A program made the position numbers and the translations under genes. This document shows, one piece after another, positions 10,437-23,260 of a stretch of DNA of 64,000 nucleotides; the first letter of the stretch is position 1; each line of letters begins with the position of its first letter. Source of the stretch: Hansfordia pulvinata (taxonomy: Eukaryota > Ascomycota > Sordariomycetes > Xylariales); contig BJKQ01000009.1 in assembly GCA_006538405.1 (NCBI GenBank), positions 630,001-694,000 on the forward strand, read 5' to 3'. The notes under the pieces are model-generated. The model was not told the origin of the DNA. It did no database searches and was given only the letters and a program-made list of their open reading frames with translations.

Positions 10437-12668
10437 TCATGACTGATTGAGCTGCTCGAGGACTCTCTCAACATAGTCATAGAACTCACCGTGTACAGCC
10501 AGGTTGATCAGTAGCTGCGTTTGGAGCCTTTCCAGCACACTAACATCCCCAGTCTTCAGCTGACTCATGATCATGTCGGCGACGTCTTGATTAGCTGCTG
10601 CAACTTCTTCCGCATGCGTCAGCGGCGGTAGCGTCTCGGACCTCAGCTTCGCGGCGGCTACTTCCATGATGGAGTGGAGCTCATCAGCCGAAGACTGGGG
10701 GTGCTCGCGCTCCGGGTCTGCGTGATTGTTGAGAGTGTTCGACGCTGAGGTGTGGCGGGACGGGTGTATATTTCCGTGGCTGTGGGAAGCGGTCATGAGT
10801 GTTTCTTTCTGATGTTCGTCGTTTGGCGTGGCTGACTGTTCGTGTCCGAAAATGTCGGTTGCTATCTGGGGTGCCTTAGAGGTAGCCCTTGTTCTCACGC
10901 TCTGTCGTCTACGAGTTACGCGCTCCGTTGCCGGAGATCGACTTGAGTCCGTTACCTCGGATGGCCTGGCCACGGCTTTCGTGCTGGAGTCGGATTTTGC
11001 CGGGGGAACTCGGCGTCCTTTGACAGGCAGCTGCTGGGAACCGCTGTTCGCAGCAGCGCTTCGCTTTGAGCGGGTCGTGGACTCAGCAGGAGTCGTCTTT
11101 CGGGTTGCTCGAGTGGGCCTTTTTTGAGGGGGCTTGGAAGCTGCTTCTCTAGGTGGGCTTTTCGCGGTCTCTGGCATCGGACCTGAGACCCCAGTCTTTG
11201 GAGCGCCTTCGGGACAATTAGAGCTCCGTGGTTTCCTCGCTGTCTTCAGTGCCTCCCTAGCGGCTGGAGATGATGATCCTGGATCCGCTGTTTCAGGTGC
11301 TTTTCCAGAACGATTTGAGGTTTTGGAGGTTCGCTTCGTCTTCGGTGGGCTTTCAACAATGATCTTCGGTGAACTTGGACCAACGGTCTTGGGTGTGTTT
11401 CTTGGAGGTGGGTTCTTCGGCGTAACATTCTTGGAGACAGCTGCTGTCTTTGGGGCAGCGGCTTGGCTGTCGGAGGTCGCCTTAGCTGTCTTAGGTTCTT
11501 TCCGGGCACGCGCCGGTCTCTGAGGTGTTGCTTTATTGCTTGTCTTTGCCTTCTTCGAGGCCGCTCTCGCTCTGTTGGGGTCTGCTTCGTTCAAGACCTG
11601 GCGAGAGTCAGGTTCTTGAGACGTATCATTGTCGGGGCGTTTCCTTTTAGTTCTTGAGACGGAGTCACTCGCGGCCTTCATGACTTTTGTGGCCGGCTTT
11701 ACAGCAGTAGCATTTTGTGGCGATGAATGACCACGTGCTGTTACTTGACGATCCTGGGTGGGTGGCACTGGGGCGGAGCTCAATTGTTTGCGGTTGTTGC
11801 TGTTCCCTACATCGGCAGGACGGATGCCATCTTTCTGGTTATCAAAACCAGACTCGTTGATTCCCCCGTCTATCGCTCCATCGTGGGAGGAGCCAGAGGC
11901 GACTACTGCTGATTCTCTTCGTCTGGGGAACAGTCGGGGCCTTTTCGGGATCAAGTCGTCAAACCTGGCCGGCGGTGGATTACCCGCTGTTTCCTCAGCT
12001 ACGTGGTGAGCGGCGCCCATTGAGTTACTACCTGGATCAACCGCCGACTGGCATCTGGACAGGTTGGACATCCTGCCCAATGCGCCGTTCCCATAGTTTG
12101 AGCTGTCATTCAAAGGGTGTGACAGCGACGGCCCAGCGCCGACACTATGCTCGCGGAAAGGCACGATGGGAGTGTGGTGCTCGGCTGCCAAATGCCCGCC
12201 CCTTGGCGGAAAGGCGTATTCTGGGTAAAAGGGGTGAGTGGTCGGGTCGAAGAAGCCATAGTGGGCCGGAGGCGGTGTCGCTGATAAGGCTCTGTAGTGC
12301 GGCGAATGGAGAAGCTGATATCCGGCCGAGGGGGTACGATGAAGATGGGCATGGGTCGGAGTTGGCGCCGAAGAGGGAGGGTATGGGTAGCTGCCGGTGA
12401 GCTCTGTGGAAGGGAAGGTTGGTTGGGTCGGTCTAAAGACGGGTGGGCGAGCATAAGCCTGGAGCGGGTGACTGGAGTGTACCGCGTGAGAGTCGCCACG
12501 GGCTGCCGCGGACGGAGTGAGAGGGCGCCCCAACACATCAAGACCCCGAGGTATTGGCCCTCCGAGACGCGACGATGGTCGTAAGCTGTTCGAGCTCTGC
12601 GAGCCGGCCGAGCTCTGAGATGAGGGAGCAGACGATACCTCAAGGGAGTGGAAGACCGGGGAATCCAT
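10437..12668 (-). CDS. Large basic, intrinsically disordered protein, probably nuclear
   Basis: Single exon of 743 aa from the ATG at 12668. The open frame extends 47 codons further upstream to 12809, but that part looks non-coding. The N-terminal third is rich in Ser, Pro, His and Tyr. The middle (about residues 300-620) is strongly basic and built on loosely repeated PKT, PET and KTAR-type units among Lys/Arg clusters such as TKRKRP. The last about 80 residues are predicted helical, with a Leu-rich end (SVLERLQTQLLINLAVHGEF). I do not recognise a family. Composition suggests a nuclear, DNA- or chromatin-associated protein; that is inference only. The frame is intact. It lies convergent with the Ctr86-like gene and divergent from RSC9. 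Confidence 0.7.
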   Translation of the reverse strand: MDSPVFHSLEVSSAPSSQSSAGSQSSNSLRPSSRLGGPIPRGLDVLGRPLTPSAAARGDSHAVHSSHPLQAYARPPVFRPTQPTFPSTELTGSYPYPPSSAPTPTHAHLHRTPSAGYQLLHSPHYRALSATPPPAHYGFFDPTTHPFYPEYAFPPRGGHLAAEHHTPIVPFREHSVGAGPSLSHPLNDSSNYGNGALGRMSNLSRCQSAVDPGSNSMGAAHHVAEETAGNPPPARFDDLIPKRPRLFPRRRESAVVASGSSHDGAIDGGINESGFDNQKDGIRPADVGNSNNRKQLSSAPVPPTQDRQVTARGHSSPQNATAVKPATKVMKAASDSVSRTKRKRPDNDTSQEPDSRQVLNEADPNRARAASKKAKTSNKATPQRPARARKEPKTAKATSDSQAAAPKTAAVSKNVTPKNPPPRNTPKTVGPSSPKIIVESPPKTKRTSKTSNRSGKAPETADPGSSSPAAREALKTARKPRSSNCPEGAPKTGVSGPMPETAKSPPREAASKPPQKRPTRATRKTTPAESTTRSKRSAAANSGSQQLPVKGRRVPPAKSDSSTKAVARPSEVTDSSRSPATERVTRRRQSVRTRATSKAPQIATDIFGHEQSATPNDEHQKETLMTASHSHGNIHPSRHTSASNTLNNHADPEREHPQSSADELHSIMEVAAAKLRSETLPPLTHAEEVAAANQDVADMIMSQLKTGDVSVLERLQTQLLINLAVHGEFYDYVERVLEQLNQS

Positions 12669-14292
12669 GTTTCCAGGGAGCAACGCCTGGAAATTCCCCC
12701 GGCGGGAGATATGCCGGAAATGGGCACAGATTTGGAGATCAAATTGGGACGTCTGGGAGGCAATGGAAATATGCTGATAGTGCCACAAATGTTGACATGA
12801 ATATGTCACTCGCCAAATAATTCATCAAGTGAATTTGGATCCCACGAATGATTTTCATCGTGTGCGTACTGTTCTTTATCTCTCGTGCGATTTAGGGGAA
12901 GGAGCACCTCAGAAATGCGCCTCGAAGGTAGGAAAGTACGATGGGCCGATTAATGGGTCAGATCGATAGGAGGAATTGAGTTGCCATTTCCACGACCAAG
13001 GCCAAAGCCATGAAGCTCGATCTGTCTTCTTGACTCCGTCCCACCAGCCAGACACAGGGTGATGGATACCCAAGAGCGGGTGAGGTTTGCGGCATAGCTG
13101 GTGTATGCACATGTTAGCTGCATCTACTACCTCCCACGCAGATCATAGATGCCTACCCAATGTTTAGGCGGATGCAACGAGGGGACATTAGAGCGAGGGT
13201 CTGAAGGGCGCATGCAGCGCTCGGGGGTGGTGGCTGGCACATCTTTAGGCCAGCTTCTAAACATCACATTCTTCTTCTATACTTTAGTACAGTAAGAGTC
13301 ACAAGCATTCCCGTTCATATCCAAGCATATTCAAGCATACGGCCGATTCAATTGAATAGACCGCTTCAACCCTCGAAGCTGCAAGTGGTTGCTGAAGATG
13401 GGCGCTACTCAATCTATACGTAGGCCACGTCAGTCCAGCTGGAAGACAATGCTCTTTAATGTGCACTATTGGCGTTTCTGCCATTCTCCGGGTGGGACAC
13501 GTTCCAAGGCTACAGAGCGGGTGTGGATTGATTACACAAGCCTGGGTAGAACATGAGAAAGTAACAAGGCTCACAAAATAAAGAGGAGGGAACATGGCCT
13601 GGTTTAGACGACCCTAATCGGAAGTGCAACATGATTCTGAAGCTCATAGAGTCACTCTCTTCTTCAAAAATGTATGCATGAGCAAGCCTAAAAACAAGCT
13701 CGTTGCGTTACCTTTAACGCGGTCAATTAGCAATTTTATTAAAGAGCTTAACATGACCTCGACCCATGTTTCCCAGCGCCGACTTAGTGGTCCAGCCCAG
13801 TACATATTCACATAATGGGTTGATGCACGTAAGCAGGTGACAACCACTGCACAGACGCGCCGCGCCGCGCTCGAAATGGCCTACATCCGTGCTGAAGCTG
13901 CAGACAGTACTCGGTACTTCTCACCCGCGCCGACATGGTGCCAACCCGCAGTACCTATACTCAGCCGCATAACTGCAGCCATCCCACATGTGGTCCGTTT
14001 GGCCCCATCGGCCCTAGCGACACGTCCAGCTCGACTTCCAATTGTCCACCTTCGTCGCATCCAGTCTTGCCACGGTCCTGGCCTATCTCCATCTTCCTCA
14101 AACGTCGCATTTGCGCCGCATCACCGACCCCGTCTCACCGGCGCGCGTAACGTCTCTCGGCCCCGCGGAGCTCTTCGCTACCTCGCGCCTGGCCAATCGC
14201 TCCCTTCCGCACTCTCCAGCAGCACGCGATCGACGCCCGCGCGCTGCGCTGGCCACGCAACGCCCGCCCTGGCTGAAGAATCCATCATCATC
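12669..14292. other. Divergent promoter region, disordered protein / RSC9
   Basis: 1.6-kb interval. The RSC9 reading frame happens to be open for 152 codons upstream of its ATG (from 13837), but that segment has no coding character and is probably 5' UTR. No repeats seen. Confidence 0.5.
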
Positions 14293-17200
14293 ATGGCCCC
14301 AAAGGGAGGGGCCGGCGGCGGCAACGACGGCGAGGAAGAGCCCCACATCCACCAGATCCAACGTGGCCCCGAGTATGACGACTTTATCGCCAAGCTGACC
14401 GCCTTCCACGAGGCCCGCGGCACCTCCTTCGAGCCCGAACCCCGCCTGCCCACTATGCACGGCCACGTCCACGTTGATCTGCTCCAACTCTACCGCTCTG
14501 TCATTGCAAAAGGCGGATACGATGAGATTGGCAAGGTCCAGAAAGCATGGGGCAACCTCGCGAACGAACTCGGCATGTATTTTGACGACAACAAGGGCAT
14601 GGGTCAGCTGTCCTTCCAGCTCAAGCAAGACTTCTATCGCTACCTTGCGGCCTACTGGGTCAAGGATCAGTACAACAAAGAACCGCCCCCAAAAGAGATC
14701 CTGGAGCAACAATCCTGTGCCAGTAAGCATGGTCCGGTACTCACCCGAACTGTGGAGAGCTTCAAACTCGCTGGCAAGCGCAACGAAGAGGGCACTCCGT
14801 CTAGGGATCGCGACTCGCGCGCCAACACCCCGAGCCACAGTGGCACCCCCGGCCCTCCCAACAACACCACCCCGGTCTCGGGAACCCGCTCCTCCGGCCG
14901 TCTGCGCGAAGCTCCTCCCCAGCGTGTGCCTTACCAACCCGAGACAGGCCCCAGCCGTCAGCCTCGACAGTCCGCTCCGGCCCCGGCCGCCACAACCCAC
15001 CAAGCGACACCGCCTGCGAACTCCGTCTCTCAGAACCCAACGCCTGTTCCCGCCGCTCACCAGCACGCCGGCCAGCACCTACCGCCTCATCACAATCCCA
15101 ACAACCCACTGCATCTGATCCAGGCTCAGCAGGCCGCTTTGCGCGGCGCCTCCACATCTTTCATCCCTACACCTTCTGATCATGCGTCACGCCTGTCTGA
15201 CCCCTTCGAGCCCAGGCCTCAGATTACTGTGCCCCTCCGGCCCGTGCAGACTCCTGGTAACAACCCCGAATTCGCCAAGCGACAGCGTCAGCTGCGTCTC
15301 CAAGAAGCGCAAGCCGCCGCACCTGAGCGCCCAGCTTTTGCTACGATTCCTGGCAGTAAGATACCCCCCCTGATGCCTGCTGATACGCGCCATGGGCCCT
15401 TGCTAACCAAACGCAGTATCTTTTGAGGGGCCTAACATATACACGCGATGTCTCCAGGCCTTGCGCTCCAGCGTTCCAGAGGAACAAGACTTTGCTCTTA
15501 GTCATCTCGTGAAGATCTCATTCGAACGGGGCGACAAATACAAGTTCGACTCCTTTCCAGGACTCGCTGAGGGCTTGATTGACAAGGCAATCGAGATTGG
15601 GAGCCTATTCTTCCACGTCAACTGGGAGATAGGCTACTCTGGGGCAGATGAGAAGCAACTCGACGTGCTCGATGGCGTGAATGGCACTCAAGATATCCTG
15701 GAGCGCATTGCCAAGCTCTCCCCAAAAACGATTTTGGACTATATGCAGCCGTCCGCATTCAGCGACCGCTTCCTGCGCATAACCGAGTCAATCCTGACGC
15801 TGCGCAACATGGTCATGCTACAGGACAATGCTATCTACATGGCTGACATGGTTTCGCTGCGGGACCTTCTCTGCATCATTCTCAACCTCCCGAACTTGGA
15901 GATGCTGGTCGAGGTGAAGCATTTCGCCCTAGACATCGCCGAACAAGTGACCCCATGCATGGATCTGGACTCGGACGACCCACTCTACCGGAGCCTTCTC
16001 GCCCAGCTCGACTCGACTGATCGGGGCACCATTCTCACCGCGCTGCGTTCGATCAGTCGCATATCAATGAATCTTGAAGCTACCAACAAACTTCAAGATG
16101 TTCCCACCGTCGTCTTGCAGAACATCATGAATTGGCTGTTACTGAATGATGAGGAGCTGATGGATGCTTGTCTCGACTTCTTGTATCAGTACACAGCTGT
16201 TGTTGCGAATGTCGAGTCCATTCTCCGAGCTGTCGACATGGAACACATGGTCCCACACCTTGTGCGTCTGCTTTCCCATGGCGCAAAACGCGTTCACGAG
16301 GACCGTATACTCGAGCCTGAACGGAAGAATGGCTACCCAGACAACATTGCTGCACCTCCAGCGGGCCTTCTAGAGAAGCTGTCAAAGACAGAAGAGCCCC
16401 AGAGGTGTTTCTATTGGCTCCAGAGTTTGTTCGAGGAGGATCCGGAATCTCATATTACCCAGATCGCTATTTGGCAGGCGTACCAGGCCTCGTTTGGCGG
16501 CCTGGCTGGCGGAGCAAGGAATCTGCTTAGTGCCGCCGACTTCATCCGGAACGTGAGCCACGTCTTCACTGGCGCGCGTGCCCAGATCATTCGTGGCCCA
16601 GGAGAACAACAACGGTTCATCATCGAAGGTATCCGTGCCCGAGCAGCTCCGATGGATTATGAGACCAAAGAAGACTACGGCCGGTGCCAGTGGACGACAG
16701 GAGCTGCTCCCGCCACACAAAAGTGCAGCACTTTTGCGATAGGAGGGGAAAAGATGTGGTATCACGTCCTGACTGCCCATCTAGGAGTCAAGCTGGGAGA
16801 AGATGGCAAGATTGAGGACAGGCAAATCGACGCCTCCTGCGAATGGGCCGACTGCCGGAAATACCCCGGCCCCGCTACCAGCAGGAAACTCTCGGAGCTG
16901 ACCAGTCACATCAAGACGCACATGGCGTCGCCTCGCAAACGTGCCGTTAACGACACGCCTGATTCGACTTCGAAACGGCCACGCCGTTCCTACATCGTTC
17001 CCGCAAAGACCATGTCACTGTCTTGGGAGCAAACACTGGTTACGCGCGACGAGAAAAATCCCAAGCTGGAACAAGCCGCAGGCATTCCCCTCAGCGCCGT
17101 CCTGGTTCTGCGAAACATTGCCCGTAATGTGGTCAAGACTGAGGCGGAGGACGATCTTCTCAAGAAACGCGAGTTGCAGACCAAAGGTCAAGGTGAAACT

Positions 17201-17372
17201 GGAGGATGGAACGAGAGGCTATTCCGCCCAGTCATGTCCCGTCTGTTCGAAGTCATGACCGAGAATAAGGCTATGGTAAGCTCATTCCCGTGGTCGGACG
17301 CGAACTTCTACTGACCAAACTCCACAGGCGGACTACATTACTTCCTTGCTTCACCTGGTGCAAGCTGAGTGA
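14293..17372 (+). CDS. RSC9: RSC chromatin-remodelling complex subunit Rsc9 (ARID domain)
   Basis: Subunit of the ATP-dependent RSC/SWI-SNF-type remodeller; acts in the nucleus on chromatin. Exons: 14293-15355, 15417-17275 and 17328-17372, 988 aa, frame intact. An ARID/BRIGHT DNA-binding domain lies at about residues 27-130 (EYDDFIAKLTAFHEARGT, then HVDLLQLYRSVIAKGGYD, then DFYRYLAAYW). A long Pro/Ser/Gln linker follows. From about residue 370 a helical region matches Rsc9-type proteins (GDKYKFDSFPGLAEGLIDKA). Near the C terminus lies a zinc-finger-like CEWADCRKY...HIKTH segment. The last exon encodes only 14 residues, ADYITSLLHLVQAE. The ATG at 14293 was chosen because MAPK followed by an acidic stretch and the ARID domain is the usual beginning. 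Confidence 0.9.
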
Positions 17373-18257
17373 CGATTAGGTTCATTGATTCACAGGCCAT
17401 CCTGGCATCGCGCGATTGTAACAGTACCTTGTGAAGTCTAGACCAGTGGAAGGTAGACCGCTGAGCTGTCAGCCCATGTCAAATGGATCACGGCAACATC
17501 TACCTGGATTCTGGCACGCCGCACGACCTGGGAGAGCTGGAAGAGACGAAACGACACGGGGAGGGCGATCTGTATGTGTGTGTATACCCCTCTAGGACCA
17601 CGGGCGTTTAAAGAGTTTTACATTTTTATTCATAATTTCTGTAAACACCTACGCCTCCTCGTGAGCCGTGAATGCTCGCGTCATGTATGCGAGGTCCGTT
17701 TTGGAAGCCTTCGTTTGCGAATCGACACACCAACGGGGCGATAGTCCCTGGGCAGCATGTCTGCCACTGACGCGAACGTGAATATCCGCAAGCAGTAACG
17801 CAAATTTGCAATCCCATCGACGTGGGCTGCGCTGGGCTTTACCCAGCGCAGCGCCCAATGACAGTTCTTCGAACGAAAACAATAGTTTCTCTTCAGTGCC
17901 AAGAACGTACACTTGGGTCAAGGCGACCAAAGGCCGCTTGAATGACTTCAAGCTTCGTTCTCAGCTCCCCGCGTTGGTTTGCGGGTCGGCGCGGCTTGCA
18001 GCAGCTTCACCGTACCTGTAGATCCGGGCGGGCGTAACGGCGACGTGGTTGCGGCGCGGAGTTCCTCAGTTACGCAGTTTTCGACAGAATGTATTCGATG
18101 CGACAAATAAATACAGGAATATGACATGATAAGTACACCGCAACGCCCTGAAATGCTCATGCGCTCCGTCCAATCACCCGCTCCCCCCTTTAGCGTATCC
18201 GAATATCGAGCCACCTTGTACTTCCAGGGCCAGATTCCAAGCGATTAGATTGCCCGT
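17373..18257. other. Convergent intergenic region, RSC9 / MED13
   Basis: 3' flanks of two convergent genes. A short inverted element, CTGGGCTTTACCCAGCGCAG-like, is present near 17830-17850. Nothing else is supported. Confidence 0.5.
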
Positions 18258-21200
18258 TCACATCAGTAGGTACATCGCGCGAAGGCCCTTCTCAGCAGCA
18301 GCGATATGCCAAGGTCTTGGATCAGCCTCGCGGTCTACGAGGGCGCGGGCGCGAGCCAGTGTACCGAGGCCGCGATAGGCTACAAGTACCTCGCGCAGCA
18401 AGGGTTCGTAGGCGCGAGAGGGCACCATAGAGGGGGGCTGAGGCTGCGCAGTTTGCTGCTGCGAGGCCTGTTGCGGTAGTTGCTGTTGCCCTTGTTGTAC
18501 CTGCTGAAGCTGCTGCTGGGTCTGTTGCTGTGACTGCTGCGATGGTTGTTGCGCAGATATTGGCGGTGAGGGTTGCTGCTGGCTGACCCCGCTCCCGCCG
18601 TTTGGCGTGCTGGCCCCGCCGGCCGAGTTTGCACCTGGCGTGCCGGCACCTCGGTTGCCATCGGTGTATATGATGCTCACTTCCAAGAGTGCTGGAGGAT
18701 CCTCGACCCGAGCTCCGGAACGCTTCACGAGGTACCCGCTGACCAGAGACTGGAGACTGGTGGCCGGAGAAGAAAGTTCCGCACTGGACATTTGTTGAGA
18801 GAGAGTGGGCATGCCGGGTAATCTGTGGGCCAGGACTGCTCCCCAGGTATGGTCGGTGACATCAACCAGAGTCGAGTCAGCATCTGCAGTCGATGGATCT
18901 GCCATGGCGGTCGACCCAAGACTACTGCCAGCCGGAGTAGTGGTAGCCACGGGTGTCGGAACATGATCGCCACTACCCGGTGTTGGCGCAGTATATGTCC
19001 CCATTGGCGTTGCTGGATTGGCGCTTTGTTCGGGCGAGAGAACCGAAGCCTGCGGCGTTGAGACTGGTGTAGTGTACAAAGCAGTATGCGCGGTGCTCGG
19101 AACCTTGGCAGAGGGCGGCAACAGCTGCAGCGAGGGGTTGTGATCAACCGCAACCAGTGTCAACGACATGCTAGACCGCGTTTCAGCCTGGGCAAGGCTG
19201 GTCCAGAGTTCCAGCTCGTGTGAGTCTATGCCGCCTCCGCCACACTTGGCGATGATGATGCGCCAATGAACCTTGCACGGTGATATGAGTTCGCGCGTTG
19301 TCTCCCAGATCTCGCGGGTGATGTCCGACATGGGCGTCGCGATCGACTTCCCCTTTCTTCCCAAGCAGTACGACGCAGTCAACTGCTGACTCCCCCTATT
19401 GTCGGTCCAAGCCACACTGACCCAGCGTTCATCAATGCTCTGTGCATATGCAACGTGCAGGCAACTATTCTCGTGGAGGAGAGATGCCGAGGGGTTTGAA
19501 TTGAGCTTGAAATCGATATGCCGGGGCGGGGTCTGCTCCAGGACAATTGCCGGGGATGGCATGGCCCCTCCGAAGAGAGTACACCTGTCGTACACTTCCA
19601 GCGCTAGTTTGGCCAAGTCGCTTGGTAGAGGCGAAGCAATTGAGTCGGTACAGGCCACAAAATCCATAGGCACAAGCTGCAGGACGATCTCGTTCTGCGC
19701 GGCCATGCGCTTTTGCTGCAACATCTTCTTGTAGCCCTCGAAGAGTTGGTGAAAGGCAATGCAGGACTCTACCGCGGAGCCAGGTGCGCTGGGCGTGAAC
19801 GCGAAGAAGACGACAAAATTCTCCTCCTGAGTCCCAAGAGATGCCAAGGCTTTGCAGAGCCGTGAAATTCCGCCCAGTAACGAAGGGCCCAATATTGACG
19901 AGGCCTCGCGGAAGGGCTCAAGAATCTTGTCGGTATCAAATGGCACCAGACCATTGACAACATCGCCAGCTTCCGGCAGTCTGGCGAAACGTCCGAGCTT
20001 GAATGACTCATAAATGCTGCGCATTCTATCAGTGAACGCCAGCATGGCATCTGCAAGACCTGGCATATCAGGGAAGATACAGATTGCGCGGACGTCCTTG
20101 CCGCCCTGAGAAGGACCCAGTCCAAGACTTTCCCAGAATGGTATTGAGGAGGGAAGCAAGGAGAGCTTCGTGTCGTAACGGCGTAGCTCGAAGCGGGGAG
20201 CGGGGAACTGGAACAGATTGGTCGGCCGACCCTGATCCGCGCCTGGAGGCCTGGGATGCATCCTACTTGACTGCGTCAGAAGAGGGGCATCTGGCACCTC
20301 AATCAGAGGGCGGAACTGGCAACCGACGGCGTCGCTCAAGCCAAGCGGCAGTGATTTTCGCAGACCCCGGAGAAGATTCCGCCCAACGGTTAGAAGATCT
20401 CGACGATCATCGGCTTTCGATTTTAGTGCCAATCTTTCGTTGTCTCCCAAGCCAAAGGAACTAGTGGAAGCCTGATCCATCAGAATCTGAGCAGTGATCA
20501 CAAAAGCTTCGTCACTAAGATTATACTGCGCAGAGGACGGTTCTGGGTCGGCGAAGAACTTTGTCAGAGGGAAGTCCACGCCCGGCTTGAACGTCCAGGA
20601 AAGGTCATTCGCTTGGGAATTGGGTTTGACCTCGGCAAAATCATAGTCTTTATGCGAGGCAGCCACAGACTCTCGATCGTCTTCTGCACGGCGACGCTTC
20701 ACGGCCATGGATTTGGCCGGGGAAACAGGCTCTTCAGGCTCGGGGCCCGAGTCATCGTTGTCAGACACCAGGCTTAGCTCGTCGGCATCAGATGCGTCTT
20801 CCTCGCCGTTGATTGGATCTGAGCGGGAATTCCTTCGGTCGTGCTCGTTGGGACCTCGCAGACAAAGCTGACTACTCGAGTTGGCTGGCAGGTCTTTGAG
20901 TGCTTTCCGGCCTCTTCCATGGCGGTCCAGGTAGCCCGTAGTTGGCGGAACCTTCAGGTCAGGCACATTGGCACCATTTGGGCGTTCTGACGGAAAGTCA
21001 AAACGCCCGCTGTTTTGATACTTCTTGTTCACGTCCGCCAGGCTCGGGATAGCTGCAGCTTTGGGCTGCGCGCTACTCGGAACAGAAGCGGGGCCCCACA
21101 AGTCTTTGAGAGCAGCTCCATCGTTGTCGAATGAAGCCTTGATTCTCTTGTATACTGTATCAGGGTCGAGAGGACTCGCCGGTCGCTTGAGGCTTGCCTG

Positions 21201-23260
21201 GCGAAGTCTTTCGGCTTCGGCTTGGCGGTTCTGTTCTTCAAGCAGGGAGCTCCGTGCATGCCGGAGCTCTGGCTTGGCGAAAACCGGAGACGAGGGCACA
21301 GTGGGCACAGGAGGCGACGGAGCCCGGAGTTCAGGGGGCGCAGGCACTGCGTGTGCGGGTTCCTCTTTGGGTTTGATAACCTCCTCGAGTTTGAACGCAT
21401 CGGGGGGGAAGCTTTGTCCCGGCTCAGTCGATGGCGGCATGCCAGACATATCCAGAGGTCCCAAGCCTAAACCGTCAGGTTGATCGTCGAAGAAGTTGAA
21501 GTCCGCGTCGGTGATGCTATCTCCGAACATATCAGGCCCCAAGTCTCCGAAGAGATTATCAGCATCGAAAGTGCTTCCGGCTCGTTCCAGCTTGGGTTCT
21601 GGTGTGTCCCAGCTTTGGTCTTCATCGAAAGTTTCTTGAGGCGGAGGGGGCGGAGGGTCTACGTCGATCGAGGGTGCTATGACCGGGTTGAGATTCGGGC
21701 TCGGCTGTGTTCCGTCATGAGAGGGCGTAGCGCCAACAGGGTTCTGGATGGCATCTGGCGGTGTGGGATATATAGAGCCGGGAGCAGCTGCTGTATTACT
21801 GGAACGACGCAGGGCCAATGGTGACAACATGGTGGAGTTGTTGGTGGAAGCGCCCGTTGACGTCTGTTCAGTGGCAGCATGGGCTCCGCGGTCGAGCTTT
21901 TTCTTGGCCAGGGCTTCTTCCCGCTCGCTACTGCCGAAAAACCAGTTCTTGGCGAGTGATAATGGGTCATAGCTTGGAGCCACGCCGGACAGTGGGGAGG
22001 ATCGATCGACAAGTTGCGCCGGAGGAGGCAAACTTGATGGAAGTTTGCAGAAGCATAGACTGCTTGGCCAGGGTATGAAGGACTGGGCGCCAACCATGGG
22101 CGTGCGCTTGCCATCAAGTCTCTGATCAGCGGGTCGTCGGCGCAACCGATGAAGATTCAGCGCCTTCAGTGGCCCTGAAGGCTGGAGAGACGAGACGGCA
22201 CCCGCGGGCAACAAGAGCTTGGAGGATATATTGCGCCACAACGTGTCATCCTTGTCATGTCTAGAGCGCACCATTTGGGTATCAGGGGAGTGCGCGAGAC
22301 TGCCCGAGGCTGCTGCGTGGTCTGTTGTGGGCAGAGCCTGGCAGGTGCCGAAGGCGCCCAGAGGCGCAGCGAAAACAGTCATACTCAACGGGCGGACATG
22401 GCGAGCAGTAAAGTCCGATACGGAGACAAGGGCCGGTGCGAGAGTCAGGGCCAATTCCAAAACCAGGGCGCCAGCGGTTGTCAGATATATGCGCAGAGAG
22501 GCGAGGACCGCCGGGTTTTCGAGTTCGGCGCCGTGGCCTTCGGGTCGGGGCAGAAGGAATGTTCGGTGGTTCAGAGGCAAGGCGCCACTCGAGGCGCAAA
22601 AGGCGGCCGACGCAGCGGCTGTGGCTGCGACGATGAAGGCTTCGTGGGCGTCGGCAGAAGACGCTGTAGAGGCCTGCTTCGGGTAGTCTGAGGGGACCAA
22701 TGACTTGTTGTCTTGTTGCTCAGCGCCGCTGCGCGCGACAAGCACGTCGGAGCTGCCGTTGGCGGGGGCGGACTGAGCGCCATTTCCGGCGCTGGAGATG
22801 GAGCTTGTAGGGGTGTGGTTCGGACGTAAAAAGCGGGAGGCGGCGCGGGGAAGCCGAGCGGGTTCGAAGGCAGACTCGTGCGTGACTGCGAGGGAGTAGG
22901 CGCAGCGGTCTATCAGCTGAGGAAAAGAGGACGAGTCCGGATGGGCTGGAGGCGAGTCGTCTTTGCGGACAAGCCGGAAGCACCAGACGCGGCGGCGGAG
23001 GACATCGACATGGGCAATGTAGCCATCGTCACGCAAGGCGCGCTCGAGGTCGAGGGCATGAGAGGCCAGGGGCGCATTCGAGGCTGCAGGAGTCGGAGTC
23101 GGATCGTAGCAAGCGAACTCGACAGAGGAGATATTCTTCTGTTTGATAGCTCAGCAAAAGCCCCCACGAAGACATGTTGAGAGCGACGGATTTCGAGCTA
23201 GATACTTGGGTGGCCACTTACAATCAATAAGGCATTAGTATCATATTCACCAGTATCCAT
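18258..23260 (-). CDS. MED13: Mediator complex subunit 13
   Basis: Part of the CDK8 kinase module (Srb8-11) that reversibly represses Mediator at RNA polymerase II promoters. Two exons on the minus strand: 23260-23222 (13 codons, MDTGEYDTNALLI) and 23138-18258, giving 1639 aa. Intron donor GTAAGT and acceptor AACAG join to KNISSVEFACYDP, which is typical of fungal Med13. The N-terminal domain (about residues 1-350) includes GYIAHVDVLRRRVWCFRLVR. A disordered acidic/proline middle follows, then the MID/PIWI-like C-terminal half, with Gln-rich tracts (about 18445-18580). The end, EVLVAYRGLGTLARARALVD then HIAAAEKGLRAMYLLM, is the conserved Med13 terminus. The frame is intact over almost 4.9 kb. 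Confidence 0.92.

Noticed and set aside
13837..14292. In-frame 152-codon upstream extension of RSC9
   Set aside because: No family resemblance; Rsc9 proteins begin close to the ARID domain and the ATG at 14293 gives the expected start. Probably open 5' UTR.
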